Below are positions 16,184 through 24,270 of a DNA stretch of 64,000 nucleotides, piece after piece; the first letter of the stretch is position 1, and every line of letters begins with the position of its first letter. The notes beneath the pieces are model-generated. The model saw only the letters and a list, made by a program, of their open reading frames with translations. It did not search any database and was not told the DNA's origin. Position numbers and translations under genes: made by a program. Origin of the DNA: Hydrogenophaga sp. BPS33 (GTDB lineage: Bacteria > Pseudomonadota > Gammaproteobacteria > Burkholderiales > Burkholderiaceae_C); contig NZ_CP044549.1 in the NCBI RefSeq assembly GCF_009859475.1, positions 2,170,001 through 2,234,000 of the forward strand, written 5' to 3'.

Positions 16184-16990
16184 ATGGCCCAACCCCGTTG
16201 GAACCGAATTCTCATCACAGGCGCCTGTGGCCGCCTGGGCTCGCACTTGCGCACCGGCCTGGCCGGCGCCGCGCAGGTGCTGCGCCTGACCGACATCCGC
16301 GACCCGGGGCCTGCCGCGCCGGGTGAAGAGGTGGTGGTCGCCGACCTGTCCGACCTCGACGCCGTGCACCGCCTGATGGAGGGCGTGGACCTGGTGCTGC
16401 ACTTCGGCGCCGTCATGGTGCGCCAGCCCTGGGACGTGGTGCTGCCCGCGAACATCATCGGCAGCTACAACGTGTTCGAAGCCGCGCGCCGCGCCGGCGT
16501 GAAGCGCATCGTGTATGCCAGCTCCAGCCACGCCATCGGCATGTACCGCTGCGACGAGGTGCTCGACGCCGATTCGCCGCCACGGCCCGACACGCCCTAC
16601 GGCCTTAGCAAGGCTTTCGGCGAAAGCCTGGCGCGCATGTACTTCGACAAGTACGGCATCGAGGCTGCGTGCCTGCGCATCGGTTCGTGCTTCGAGAAGC
16701 CGACCGACGAACGCATGCTGGCCACCTGGCTCAGCCATGCCGATCTGGTGCGCCTGTGCCGCGCCTGCATCGACGCCCCGGTGCTGGGCTACGCCATCGT
16801 CTATGGCCAGTCGGACAACCCGCGCAGCTTCTGGGACAACGGCCGCGTGCGCTTTCTGGGCTACCACCCGCAGGACAGCGCGGCCCAGTTCGTCGATTCG
16901 ATCCAGGCACCCGCCAGCGACGCCGAACGCCATCCCGCCGACGCCCTTCAAGGTGGGCGTTTTGTGCTCTATCCGGAGGACGCCGCATGA
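16184..16990 (+). CDS. Uronate-dehydrogenase-like NAD(P)-dependent oxidoreductase
   Basis: 268-residue extended-SDR / NAD-dependent epimerase-type enzyme. It has ILITGACGRLGSHL (nucleotide loop), DIRD for the adenosine ribose, VYASSSHAIGMYRCDE, and the YGLSKAFGE catalytic Tyr-Lys. The SSSHAIG and RIGSCFEKPTDERMLATWLS segments resemble uronate dehydrogenases (hexuronate to aldarolactone). In this context a Rieske oxygenase follows, so the true substrate may be another hydroxy compound. GAAAGGA precedes the ATG. Its TGA overlaps the next ATG. Confidence 0.82.
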   Translation: MAQPRWNRILITGACGRLGSHLRTGLAGAAQVLRLTDIRDPGPAAPGEEVVVADLSDLDAVHRLMEGVDLVLHFGAVMVRQPWDVVLPANIIGSYNVFEAARRAGVKRIVYASSSHAIGMYRCDEVLDADSPPRPDTPYGLSKAFGESLARMYFDKYGIEAACLRIGSCFEKPTDERMLATWLSHADLVRLCRACIDAPVLGYAIVYGQSDNPRSFWDNGRVRFLGYHPQDSAAQFVDSIQAPASDAERHPADALQGGRFVLYPEDAA

Positions 16991-18093
16991 CGGTCTATTT
17001 GCGCAACGCCTGGTACGCCGCGTTCTGGGACGCCGACATTCCGGCCGACAAGCCTGTCGCCCGCACCATCCTCAACGAACCGCTGGTGTTCTTCCGCAAG
17101 GCCGATGGCAGCGTGGCCGCCATGACCGACCGCTGCCCGCACCGCTTCGCGATGCTGAGCATGGGCCAGGTGAAAGAGGGCGACCGCATCGCCTGCCCGT
17201 ACCACGGCCTGGAGTTCGGCGCAGACGGCCGCTGCGTGCACAACCCGCACGGCAAGGGCGCTATTCCCGAGGCCGCGCGCGTGCGCGCCTACCCGGTGGT
17301 GCAGAAGCATTCGGTGCTGTGGATCTGGATGGGGGACCGCGAGCCCGATCCCGCCCGCATTCCCGACTACAGCTGCTTCGACCGTGCACAGCCAGTGCAG
17401 GTGAGCAAGCGCGACTACCTGCGCATGAACGCCAGCTGCGACCTGGTGATGAACAACCTGCTCGACACCAGCCACACCTCGTACCTGCACAACGGCATTC
17501 TGGGTGGCACCGACACGGTGGTGGCCGAGACCCGCATTGAGGAGAAGGACGGCAATGTGCTGATCGGCCGCGTATCGCAGGACTCGGCCATCCCCTCGAT
17601 GTACCGCGACCTGACACCGCCCGAGGTGCAGCGCACGACCAAGTGGAACCTGATCCGCTGGAGCGTGCCGAGCGCCATCCTGATCCAGGGCGGGGTGGGC
17701 GGCCCTGGCGGTGATCCGTCGCAAGGCTGGGGCTACGACGGCGTGCACCTGCTCACGCCCGAGACCGACAAGACCATGCACTACCACTTTGCCGCCGTGC
17801 GCTGGAACCTGATCACCGACGACGTGGCCGAGAACGAGCGCATCCGCGATCACATCTCGAAGATGCGCCGCTTTGCCTTCGCGGAGCAGGACGCGCCGGT
17901 CATCGAGGCGCAGCAGCGCGCCATGGAGGCCGCAGGCCGACCGCTGCAGCCCGTGATGCTGACCGTGGACGCGGGCATGGTGCGCTGCCGCCGACTGCTC
18001 GAGCGCTTGATCCAGGAAGAACAAGCCGCCACCGATACCTTGAACACCCAAGCCCCTACCCAGACCCTCAAACCGGAGACAACCTCATGCTGA
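16987..18093 (+). CDS. Rieske non-heme iron oxygenase, VanA-like
   Basis: 368-residue terminal oxygenase of the vanillate O-demethylase-like, single-component oxygenase type. The Rieske 2Fe-2S ligands are Cys50, His52, Cys70 and His73 (DRCPHR; CPYHGLEF). The catalytic iron site is NNLLDTSHTSYLH with His163 and His168. No ferredoxin reductase partner (VanB-like) is visible nearby, so electrons must come from elsewhere. It overlaps both neighbours by a few bases. The substrate is probably a methoxylated or other aromatic acid, by family only. Confidence 0.88.
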   Translation: MTVYLRNAWYAAFWDADIPADKPVARTILNEPLVFFRKADGSVAAMTDRCPHRFAMLSMGQVKEGDRIACPYHGLEFGADGRCVHNPHGKGAIPEAARVRAYPVVQKHSVLWIWMGDREPDPARIPDYSCFDRAQPVQVSKRDYLRMNASCDLVMNNLLDTSHTSYLHNGILGGTDTVVAETRIEEKDGNVLIGRVSQDSAIPSMYRDLTPPEVQRTTKWNLIRWSVPSAILIQGGVGGPGGDPSQGWGYDGVHLLTPETDKTMHYHFAAVRWNLITDDVAENERIRDHISKMRRFAFAEQDAPVIEAQQRAMEAAGRPLQPVMLTVDAGMVRCRRLLERLIQEEQAATDTLNTQAPTQTLKPETTSC

Positions 18094-19043
18094 AGAAGAT
18101 CGCTTTCGTGGCCGCCGCTCTCGCGGCCACCACCTCGGCCCTGGCGCAGAGCTGGCCGAGCAAGCCCGTGCGCCTGGTCGTGCCGTACGCGGCGGGCGGC
18201 CCTACCGACGTGATCGCGCGCAAGATCGGCGCGGTGATCACGGCCAAACACGGCCAGCCCGTCATCATCGACAACAAGGGCGGTGCGGGCGGCACCATCG
18301 GTGTGGACTCGGTCCTCAAGGCGCCTGCCGATGGCTATACGCTGGCCTTGGTCGCGCCCGGCCCGGTGGCGGGCATGTTCGCGATTTCCAAGGTGAACTA
18401 CCAGCAGTCGCAGATCGGCTTCATCAGCCTGGTGGCGCGCAACCCCGCGGTGATCGCCGTCAACAGCAAGTCGGGCATCAAGACCCTGGGCGAGCTGGTG
18501 AAGACCGCCAAGGCCGAACCCGGCAAGCTCAATTTCAGCTCCGCCGGCCTGGGCACGACGCCGCACATCGGCTCGGAACTCTTCAAGCAGGAGGCGCAGC
18601 TGGACGTGGTGCACGTGGCCTACAAGGGCACGGCACCGGCCGTGACCGCGCTGATCTCCGGCGAGGTGCAGTTCATCTCGACCGACCTCATGGCGGTGCT
18701 GCCTTTCGCGCAGCAAGGGCAGCTCAAGATCCTGGCCATCTCCAGCACCAAGCGCGCCGCGCAGGTGCCTGACGTGCCGACCACCGGCGAACTCGGCTAT
18801 CCCAACGTGGTGATGGAGACCAACTACGGCGTGCTCGGCCCCAAGGATCTGCCGGCCGGTCTGCAAAAGCGCATCCGCGACGTGTTGAGCGAAGCGGTCA
18901 ACAGCGCGGAGGTGAAGGAGCTGCTGGCGCAGATGGGCGCGGTGCCGGTGATCTCGTCGTCCGAGGAATACCGCAGCCTGATGCAGTCCGAGTTCGAGAC
19001 CTGGAAAAAAGTGGCGGCCAAGGGCAACATCCGCCTGGATTAG
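18087..19043 (+). CDS. Bug-family (TctC-like) periplasmic substrate-binding protein
   Basis: 318-residue exported binding protein: signal peptide MLKKIAFVAAALAATTSALAQ, then WPSKPVRLVVPYAAGGPTDVIAR, the Bug carboxylate-binding loop region, and IIDNKGGAGGTIG. Bug proteins feed tripartite tricarboxylate transporters or act as sensors; no TctAB membrane genes lie nearby. It overlaps the Rieske gene by 7 bases, so it is very likely the capture protein for that enzyme's substrate. An extragenic repeat follows immediately. Confidence 0.92.
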   Translation: MLKKIAFVAAALAATTSALAQSWPSKPVRLVVPYAAGGPTDVIARKIGAVITAKHGQPVIIDNKGGAGGTIGVDSVLKAPADGYTLALVAPGPVAGMFAISKVNYQQSQIGFISLVARNPAVIAVNSKSGIKTLGELVKTAKAEPGKLNFSSAGLGTTPHIGSELFKQEAQLDVVHVAYKGTAPAVTALISGEVQFISTDLMAVLPFAQQGQLKILAISSTKRAAQVPDVPTTGELGYPNVVMETNYGVLGPKDLPAGLQKRIRDVLSEAVNSAEVKELLAQMGAVPVISSSEEYRSLMQSEFETWKKVAAKGNIRLD

Positions 19044-19045
19044 GC

Positions 19046-19152
19046 ACACCCCCCTGCGCCGCTGACGCGGCTTCCCCCCTCCGTGGCGCGCCTTCGGCGC
19101 TTCGAGGGGGGCGGCGCCTTGGGCCGGCAGAGCCGATCCCTTGACGCCTCTG
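19046..19152. repeat. GC-rich extragenic repeat, copy B
   Basis: Begins 3 bases after the Bug gene stop. Order: CACCCCCCTGCGCCGCTG, ACGCGGCTTCCCCC, a GGCGCGCCTTCGGCGC arm, TTCGAGGGGG, GGGCCGGCAGAGCCG and finally GACGCCTCTG. It is nearly the same as the copy at 58355-58460, with diverged positions concentrated in hairpin loops. The arms can fold, for example CCCCCCTC with GAGGGGGG. Confidence 0.8.
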
Positions 19153-19165
19153 TACCGACTCCCCT

Positions 19166-19732
19166 TCAACCTGCTGCAGGTTTTCCCTCTCTCGCAGGCG
19201 GCACCTCGAACACCAGGCAGGTCGTGGTGGCGTGTGCGTACAGCTTGCCGTCGGCGCCGACGATGCGGCCCTCGGCCGTGGCCAACTGCCGGCCGGCGTG
19301 CACCACCGTGCCGATGGCGCGCAGCGGGCCGCTCTTGTAAGACGCGGCCCGCACGATGTTCACGCTGAGTTCGGCCGTGGTGTACGCGCGCCCCGTGGGC
19401 ATGAGGGTGTGCACCGCGCAGCCCACGGCCGAGTCCAGCAGGGTGGCGTACCAGCCACCGTGCACCGACCCCAGCGGGTTGTAGTGCTTGAGCTGCGGCT
19501 GGCCCTGAAAGACCGCGCGCCCTTCGGCGATTTCCACCAGCGAGAAATCCATCGTGTCGGCGATGTGCGGGTAGGGCAGTCTCCCCTCCAGCATGGCCTG
19601 CATCTGCTGCAGGCCGGTCATGCCGGCAATGGCCGCCGGATCGGCCAGACCCGCGCCCGCGCCCTGTTTCATGCGTGCCAGAACGGCTTCGTACTGCGCG
19701 TTCCACTGCGCCTGGATCTCGTCGACGGTCAT
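19166..19732 (-). CDS. PaaI-family hotdog thioesterase
   Basis: 188-residue acyl-CoA thioesterase-like protein. The N-terminal 55 residues are helical (MTVDEIQAQWNAQYEAVLARM). The hotdog domain carries HYNPLGSVHGGWYATLLDSAVGCAVHTLMPTGRAYTT, where the NPLGSVHGG loop and following Asp are the PaaI-type active site. It is divergent from the marR-MFS pair across a 50-bp gap holding a 20-bp palindrome, so MarR probably represses it. The start has GGAG upstream and opens at the MTVDE methionine; a longer frame would run through the operator. Confidence 0.9.
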   Translation of the reverse strand: MTVDEIQAQWNAQYEAVLARMKQGAGAGLADPAAIAGMTGLQQMQAMLEGRLPYPHIADTMDFSLVEIAEGRAVFQGQPQLKHYNPLGSVHGGWYATLLDSAVGCAVHTLMPTGRAYTTAELSVNIVRAASYKSGPLRAIGTVVHAGRQLATAEGRIVGADGKLYAHATTTCLVFEVPPAREGKPAAG

Positions 19733-19759
19733 GCAAACTCCTTTTTGTTTGTAGATGCA

Positions 19760-19779
19760 ATGATTGTAGATACAATCAT
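19760..19779. promoter_or_regulatory. MarR-type operator palindrome
   Basis: ATGATTGTAGATACAATCAT is an inverted repeat with two 9-bp arms and a 2-base centre, in the short gap between the thioesterase and marR starts. A second half-site-like GTAGATGCAAT lies just to its left. MarR proteins typically bind such sites and autoregulate. The palindrome ends 3 bases before the marR ATG, so binding would block both promoters. Confidence 0.7.
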
Positions 19780-19782
19780 CTA

Positions 19783-20247
19783 ATGCCTGCTGACACTTCC
19801 GCGTCATCCGCCGCCCCTGTGGGGTGCACGAACTTCAAACTGCGCCAGCTCACGCGCCGGGTGACGCAGCACTACGACCAGCATCTCGCGGGCACCGGCC
19901 TGAAGATTACCCAGTACTCGCTGCTGACGCACGTGGACCGGCTCGGGCCGCTCGCGCCCGGCGAATTGGCCCGGCGCATGGACATGAGCGCCTCCACCCT
20001 CACACGCAACCTGCAACCCATGATCGCGGCCGGCTGGCTGCTGGTGGGAGAAGGCGTGGACGCGCGCAGCCGCACCGTCTCCATCACCGAAGCCGGGCTG
20101 GAGATGCGCCGCCAGGCGCAGCGCCGCTGGAAGGCCGCGCAAGTGGCGTTGAACGAGAAGCTGGGCGTGGCCACCGTGGCCGCGCTGCACGGGTTGCTGG
20201 ACCAGGGTCTGGCCGCCTTTCACGAGGAGGACGCGTATGTCGAGTGA
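19783..20247 (+). CDS. MarR-family transcriptional regulator
   Basis: 154-residue winged-helix regulator. The DNA-binding region is LGPLAPGELARRMDMSASTLTRNLQPMIAAGWLLVGEGVDARSRTVSITEAG, with the wing around DARSRT. The N-terminal and C-terminal helices form the dimer interface. It overlaps the following MFS gene by 11 bases, and the divergent thioesterase shares its control region, so ligand-responsive control of both is likely. The inducer is unknown, possibly an aromatic acid or its CoA ester. Confidence 0.92.
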   Translation: MPADTSASSAAPVGCTNFKLRQLTRRVTQHYDQHLAGTGLKITQYSLLTHVDRLGPLAPGELARRMDMSASTLTRNLQPMIAAGWLLVGEGVDARSRTVSITEAGLEMRRQAQRRWKAAQVALNEKLGVATVAALHGLLDQGLAAFHEEDAYVE

Positions 20248-21472
20248 ATCTTCCAGACGGGTTGCCACCGTGTGGTGGCTGGTGTTGCTGGCGGCTGCCG
20301 GTACCTATGCGCTGAGCATGGGCACGCGCCAGACCATGGGCTTCTTTCTCTCGCCGCTGAACACCGCGACCGGCCTGGGCGTGGGCAGCATCAGCCTGGC
20401 GTTTGCGTTCGGCCAGCTGTGGTGGGGCCTCACGCAACCGTTTGCCGGCGCCATCGCCGACCGCATCGGCGCGGGGCGCGTGTTGCTCGCGGGCCTGATG
20501 CTGGTGGCGCTGGGTACCTACATCACACCGCTCATGACGACGACATGGGGCCTGATCATCGCCATCGGCGTGCTGTCGGCCGGTGGCGCGGGCATGGCCG
20601 GGCCTTCGGTGCTGATGGCCGCCACCGCGCGCCTGATGCCGGCCGCGCGGCGAGGCATGGCCACGGGCGTGGTGAACGCGGGCGGTTCGTTCGGCCAGTT
20701 CGTCATGGCGCCGGTGGCGGCCGGTTTGACCTTGGGGCTGGGCTGGGTGGGCGCGATGCAGGCGCTGGGCCTGATCGTGCTGCTGGCCTTGCCGGCGGCC
20801 TGGGTGTTGCGTGGCCCAGGGCCCGCTGCCACCGCTGCCTCATCGCCTGTGGCCACCGCCTTGCCGGCCGGTGAGGCGATCCGCCAGGCTTTGGCCAACC
20901 CGAGCTACCGGCTGCTGTGCGCGGGCTTCTTCGTCTGCGGCTTCCACGTGGCCTTTCTGGCCACGCACCTGCCCGGCGTGGTCGCGGCCTGTGGGTTGCC
21001 GGCGCCGGTGGGTGCGTGGGCGCTGGGCATCATCGGCCTGTTCAACATCATCGGCAGCCTGGGCATGGGCTGGGCCGTGGGCCGCTGGCGCATGAAGTCG
21101 TTGCTCTCGCTGGTGTACGCCGCGCGGGCGCTTGCCGTTCTCGTGTTCCTGCTCTCGCCCAAGACCGAAGCGGTGCTGCTGGTGTTCGCCGCGGTGATGG
21201 GCCTGACCTTTCTCTCCACCGTGCCACCCACGGTGGGCCTGGTGGCCAAGTTCTTCGGCACCGGCAACATGGCGATGCTGTTCGGCATCGTGATGCTGGT
21301 GCACCAGATCGGCGGTTTTCTCGGTGCGTGGCTGGGCGGTCAGGTGTTCGAGGCCACGGGCAGCTACGACTGGGTGTGGTACCTCGACATCGTGCTGGCC
21401 GTGGGGGCCGCATTGATCCACCTGCCGATCCAGGAAGCGCAGGTGGTCAGGCGCTCGGCGCAGCCCGCCTGA
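20237..21472 (+). CDS. MFS transporter, 12 membrane segments
   Basis: 411-residue major facilitator. Hydrophobic segments run throughout, with the loop 2-3 motif FAGAIADRIGAGRVLLAGL and a central Ala/Pro-rich loop near residue 195-205. It resembles the oxalate/formate-antiporter-like and monocarboxylate-transporter-like MFS groups, so an organic anion is the best guess. It is coupled to marR by overlap. Transport direction is not visible. Confidence 0.88.
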   Translation: MSSESSRRVATVWWLVLLAAAGTYALSMGTRQTMGFFLSPLNTATGLGVGSISLAFAFGQLWWGLTQPFAGAIADRIGAGRVLLAGLMLVALGTYITPLMTTTWGLIIAIGVLSAGGAGMAGPSVLMAATARLMPAARRGMATGVVNAGGSFGQFVMAPVAAGLTLGLGWVGAMQALGLIVLLALPAAWVLRGPGPAATAASSPVATALPAGEAIRQALANPSYRLLCAGFFVCGFHVAFLATHLPGVVAACGLPAPVGAWALGIIGLFNIIGSLGMGWAVGRWRMKSLLSLVYAARALAVLVFLLSPKTEAVLLVFAAVMGLTFLSTVPPTVGLVAKFFGTGNMAMLFGIVMLVHQIGGFLGAWLGGQVFEATGSYDWVWYLDIVLAVGAALIHLPIQEAQVVRRSAQPA

Positions 21473-21486
21473 GCGCCCACACCTTC

Positions 21487-21810
21487 TCAGCGGTTGGTGT
21501 CGGGCGCGGGCTCGCTGGAGCCACCGAAGAGGGGCTTCATCTGGATCTGGGGCAGCTTGCCTTCGAGCGGGTCCTTGTTCAATCCGATGGCATTGGCGCC
21601 GCGCTGCAGGCCATTGCCCCAGGCGTTGAAGAAGCGGTGCGCGTGCGTGTCGCCCGCTGGTGCGGTGGCGTCCTGCGGCGGGCTGGGCTTGTGCTGGCTC
21701 ACCGGCGCAGGCGTCTTGCCGCTGGTCTTGGCGCGTTCGTTCGCGTTGGCGGTGAACGCGGCCAGGCCCATCACGGTCGCTACCACGATGACACCCATCT
21801 GCTGTTTCAT
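21487..21810 (-). CDS. Hypothetical exported protein, 107 residues
   Basis: Signal peptide MKQQMGVIVVATVMGLAAFTANA, then a Lys/Pro/Ser/Thr-rich linker and a short conserved-looking end (RFFNAWGNGLQRGANAIGLNKDPLEGKLPQIQMKPLFGG). I do not recognise the family. GGAGG lies before the ATG. It is convergent with the MFS gene and probably periplasmic. Confidence 0.65.
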   Translation of the reverse strand: MKQQMGVIVVATVMGLAAFTANANERAKTSGKTPAPVSQHKPSPPQDATAPAGDTHAHRFFNAWGNGLQRGANAIGLNKDPLEGKLPQIQMKPLFGGSSEPAPDTNR

Positions 21811-21925
21811 GAAAGGCCTCCTTGCTTCATACAGGGCCCCTCGAGAGCGGGGCTCCAGCAACAGTCTGCCGAATAACGGTCAAAGGTCGGTAAGAAGGTG
21901 TAAGCCACACACGCCGCGCCCTTCA

Positions 21926-22714
21926 TCAAACAGGCACGGTGTAGTTCAAGGTCATGCGCCCTCCGTCGACCGTGACGATCTCGCCGGTGACGTAGCTGGC
22001 CGCGTCGCTCGCGAGCCAGGCCACCACATCGGCGATCTCGTCCGGCTCGCCCAGGCGCTTCATGGGCGTGCGGCTGAGGATCCTGTCGCGGGCCTCCTCG
22101 CTCGTGAGTACGGCCCGTGCCGCGAGTTCGGTGGCCACCGTGCCGGGCGCCACCGCGTTCACGCGGATGCCTTTGTCGGCCAGCGCCAGGGCCATCACGC
22201 GCGTGAGCTGGTTGATGCCGCCCTTGCTCACGTTGTAGCTGGCGATGTCGGGAATGGCGAGCACGCCGTTGACCGAACTCATGTTGACGATGCTGCCGTT
22301 GCCGGCGGGGGCCATCGCGCGCGCGACGGCCTGGCCCATGAGAAAGGCGCCTTTGAGGTTGACGCGCAGCACGGCGTCGAAGTCGTCTTCGGTGATGTCG
22401 AGGAAGTCGGCGGCCTTGAAGATGCCGGCGTTGTTCACCAGCACGTCGATGCGGCCGTGCGCGCCGACGGTTCGCTCGACCACCTCGTCGACGTCGAGTT
22501 TGTCGCCGACGTCGCAGTGCACGTACGACGCGCCGATGTCGCGCGCCAGGGCACGGCCCGCGATGTCGGCCACGTCGGCAATCACGACCTTGGCGTCTTC
22601 CTGCGCGAAGCGGCGCGCGCAGGCTTCGCCGATACCTTGCGCGCCACCGGTGACGATGACGACACGGCCCTGGTGTCCGAAGTGAACGCGGGAGGGTGGG
22701 GCGGGGGTGTTCAT
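21926..22714 (-). CDS. Short-chain dehydrogenase/reductase
   Basis: 262-residue classical SDR. It has VVIVTGGAQGIGEACARRF (TGxxxGxG), a DVAD segment, NNAGIF, an SSVNG catalytic Ser region, and YNVSKGG with the catalytic Tyr-Lys, ending GEIVTVDGGRMTLNYTVPV. An Asp after the second strand suggests NAD preference. It sits alone after the ECF cassette on the same strand; the substrate is unknown. Confidence 0.9.
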   Translation of the reverse strand: MNTPAPPSRVHFGHQGRVVIVTGGAQGIGEACARRFAQEDAKVVIADVADIAGRALARDIGASYVHCDVGDKLDVDEVVERTVGAHGRIDVLVNNAGIFKAADFLDITEDDFDAVLRVNLKGAFLMGQAVARAMAPAGNGSIVNMSSVNGVLAIPDIASYNVSKGGINQLTRVMALALADKGIRVNAVAPGTVATELAARAVLTSEEARDRILSRTPMKRLGEPDEIADVVAWLASDAASYVTGEIVTVDGGRMTLNYTVPV

Positions 22715-22736
22715 GGGGACATCCTAACGATGGCCG

Positions 22737-23675
22737 TCAGCGCGGCGCAGGGTTCTCCAGCAGCGGCAGCACGTGGCCCTGGCCCGCCCGTTGCGCGATG
22801 TCGGCGGCGCGCAGGCCGTTGGCGTCGGTGCGCTGCGGGTCTGCGCCAGCGTCGAGCAGCAGGCGCACCAAGCCGGCGTCGCCACGCTGCGCGGCGAGCA
22901 TGAGGGCGGTGCGGCGCTGGGCGTCGGTGGCGTTCACGTCGGCGCCTTGCGCGAGCGCGGTGCGCACTTCGGCCTGCGCGCCGCTCGCGGCGGCGGCGAG
23001 CAAGGCGGCGTTGGGGGACGCGGTGGCACGGCGGGGCGAGGACAAGGCGGCGGGTGCTTCCTCGCGCGCCAAGCCGCGTGCGCGTGGCGTGGCCGCGTCG
23101 GACCCCGACTCGGCTGGACGGGCCGCCTGTTCCTGGGGGGGCGGTGCCGGATGCGCCGGGGTCTCCATTGGCGAGGTGGGGGCCGGTGGCGGAGGGCTCG
23201 GGTCGGGTGTGGTCGAAGGTGGCGATGGCGGCAGGACGGGAGCGGCGCGGTGTTCTCGCTGGGCGTTGGCGGGCGCGGGCGCGGGCGCTTCATGCCGCCC
23301 GGCGCGCGCACTGGACTCCGGTTTCGGCGTTGGTGTGGGTGCAGGTGCAGGTGCGGGTGTGAGGACGGGTGCGGTTTCGCGCGGCACTTCCATGGGCTTG
23401 GAGCCGAGCGCGGTCTCGCGTTCCTCGACCGTGCCCCGCTCGAACTGCAAGACCACCAGCGAGGCCAGGCCGAGCACGGCAAGGCCGCCGAGCGCGCGCC
23501 AGCGCCAGGCGCGCTCGTTCGCGGCGCTCGGCCGTCCCGCGCCGGGCGAGCGCCGGGCTTGGGCGGCGGCACGCGCGTGTTCCAGGACCTGCTCGCGCAG
23601 GGCCGGGTCGGGCCGCGCCTCGTCCAGCGCATTGGCTTCTCGGTACCGCTGCAACAGGGGATCGTCGGGCTTCAT
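22737..23675 (-). CDS. Membrane protein with periplasmic Pro-rich stalk and ankyrin repeats; possible anti-sigma partner
   Basis: 312 residues in four parts: a cytoplasmic N-terminus (1-57, MKPDDPLLQRYREANALDEA), one membrane helix (about 58-78, LGGLAVLGLASLVVLQF), a Pro/Ala/Thr-rich stalk to about 215, and two to three ankyrin repeats (NAALLAAAASGAQAEVRTAL; RRTALMLAAQRGDAGLVRLLLDAGADPQRTDANGLRAADIA). Its start overlaps the ECF sigma stop as ATGA, the usual place for an anti-sigma factor. No zinc-binding anti-sigma motif is visible. The membrane topology would put the ankyrin repeats in the periplasm. The anti-sigma role is inferred from position and topology. Confidence 0.75.
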   Translation of the reverse strand: MKPDDPLLQRYREANALDEARPDPALREQVLEHARAAAQARRSPGAGRPSAANERAWRWRALGGLAVLGLASLVVLQFERGTVEERETALGSKPMEVPRETAPVLTPAPAPAPTPTPKPESSARAGRHEAPAPAPANAQREHRAAPVLPPSPPSTTPDPSPPPPAPTSPMETPAHPAPPPQEQAARPAESGSDAATPRARGLAREEAPAALSSPRRATASPNAALLAAAASGAQAEVRTALAQGADVNATDAQRRTALMLAAQRGDAGLVRLLLDAGADPQRTDANGLRAADIAQRAGQGHVLPLLENPAPR

Positions 23676-24247
23676 GCGAAGGCCTCCAGGGTGTGGCGCA
23701 GGCGCTCGCGCGCATAGCGCAGGCGGCTCTTGGCGGTCTCGGCGCTCACGCCGGTGGTCTGCGCGATCTCGGCCAGGCTCAGGCCCGCTTCGGCCTGCAG
23801 CAGGAAGGCTTCGCGCTGCGGCAAGGGCAGGGCCGCGAGTGCATCGAGCAGCGCCTGTGCCTGTTCGCGCGATTGCAATTGCCGCACCGGGCCGAATCCG
23901 GAATCGGCGAAGAGCGTGCCGGCCAGTGCCGCGCCTTCTTCGGTATCGGCATCCAGGCTGGTGTGCGGTTTGTGCGTGCGCCAATGGTCCACCAGGCGGT
24001 GGTGGGCGAGGGTGAAGAGCCAGGTGCGAAAGCGCGCGCGGGGTTGGTAGTTCGGGGCTTGTCGCACGAGCGAAAACCACACGTCCTGCACCAGGTCGTC
24101 GGCCAGTGCGCGGTCGGGCACGCTGCGCCGCACGAAGCGCCACACCGACAGGGCATGGCGGTCGTACAGCGTTTCGAAGGCGCGCGCGTCGCCGGCGGCA
24201 TAGGCCTGCATCAGCGCTGCGTCGGTCGGCATGGCCTCATCGGTCAT
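23672..24247 (-). CDS. ECF-type RNA polymerase sigma factor
   Basis: 191-residue group IV sigma-70. Region 2 is FETLYDRHALSVWRFVRRSVPDRALADDLVQDVWFSLVRQ with the following FRTWLFTLAHHRLVDHWR. Region 4 is LPLPQREAFLLQAEAGLSLAEIAQTTGVSAETAKSRLRYARERLR. It lacks regions 1 and 3, as expected. It lies between a secreted protein and the ankyrin membrane protein, forming a three-gene cassette. The start ATG chosen is the first of two in-frame methionines (MTDEAMPTD). Confidence 0.92.
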   Translation of the reverse strand: MTDEAMPTDAALMQAYAAGDARAFETLYDRHALSVWRFVRRSVPDRALADDLVQDVWFSLVRQAPNYQPRARFRTWLFTLAHHRLVDHWRTHKPHTSLDADTEEGAALAGTLFADSGFGPVRQLQSREQAQALLDALAALPLPQREAFLLQAEAGLSLAEIAQTTGVSAETAKSRLRYARERLRHTLEAFA

Positions 24248-24270
24248 GCCGGGGATTATGTTGGTTGCGT

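Noticed and set aside
16987..18093. Naming the Rieske gene vanA
   Set aside because: No vanB reductase lies nearby and the surrounding genes do not suggest vanillate. Similarity is at family level only.
17850..19775. Open frame of 641 codons opposite the Rieske and Bug genes
   Set aside because: It crosses three real genes and an extragenic repeat, and has no recognisable domain.
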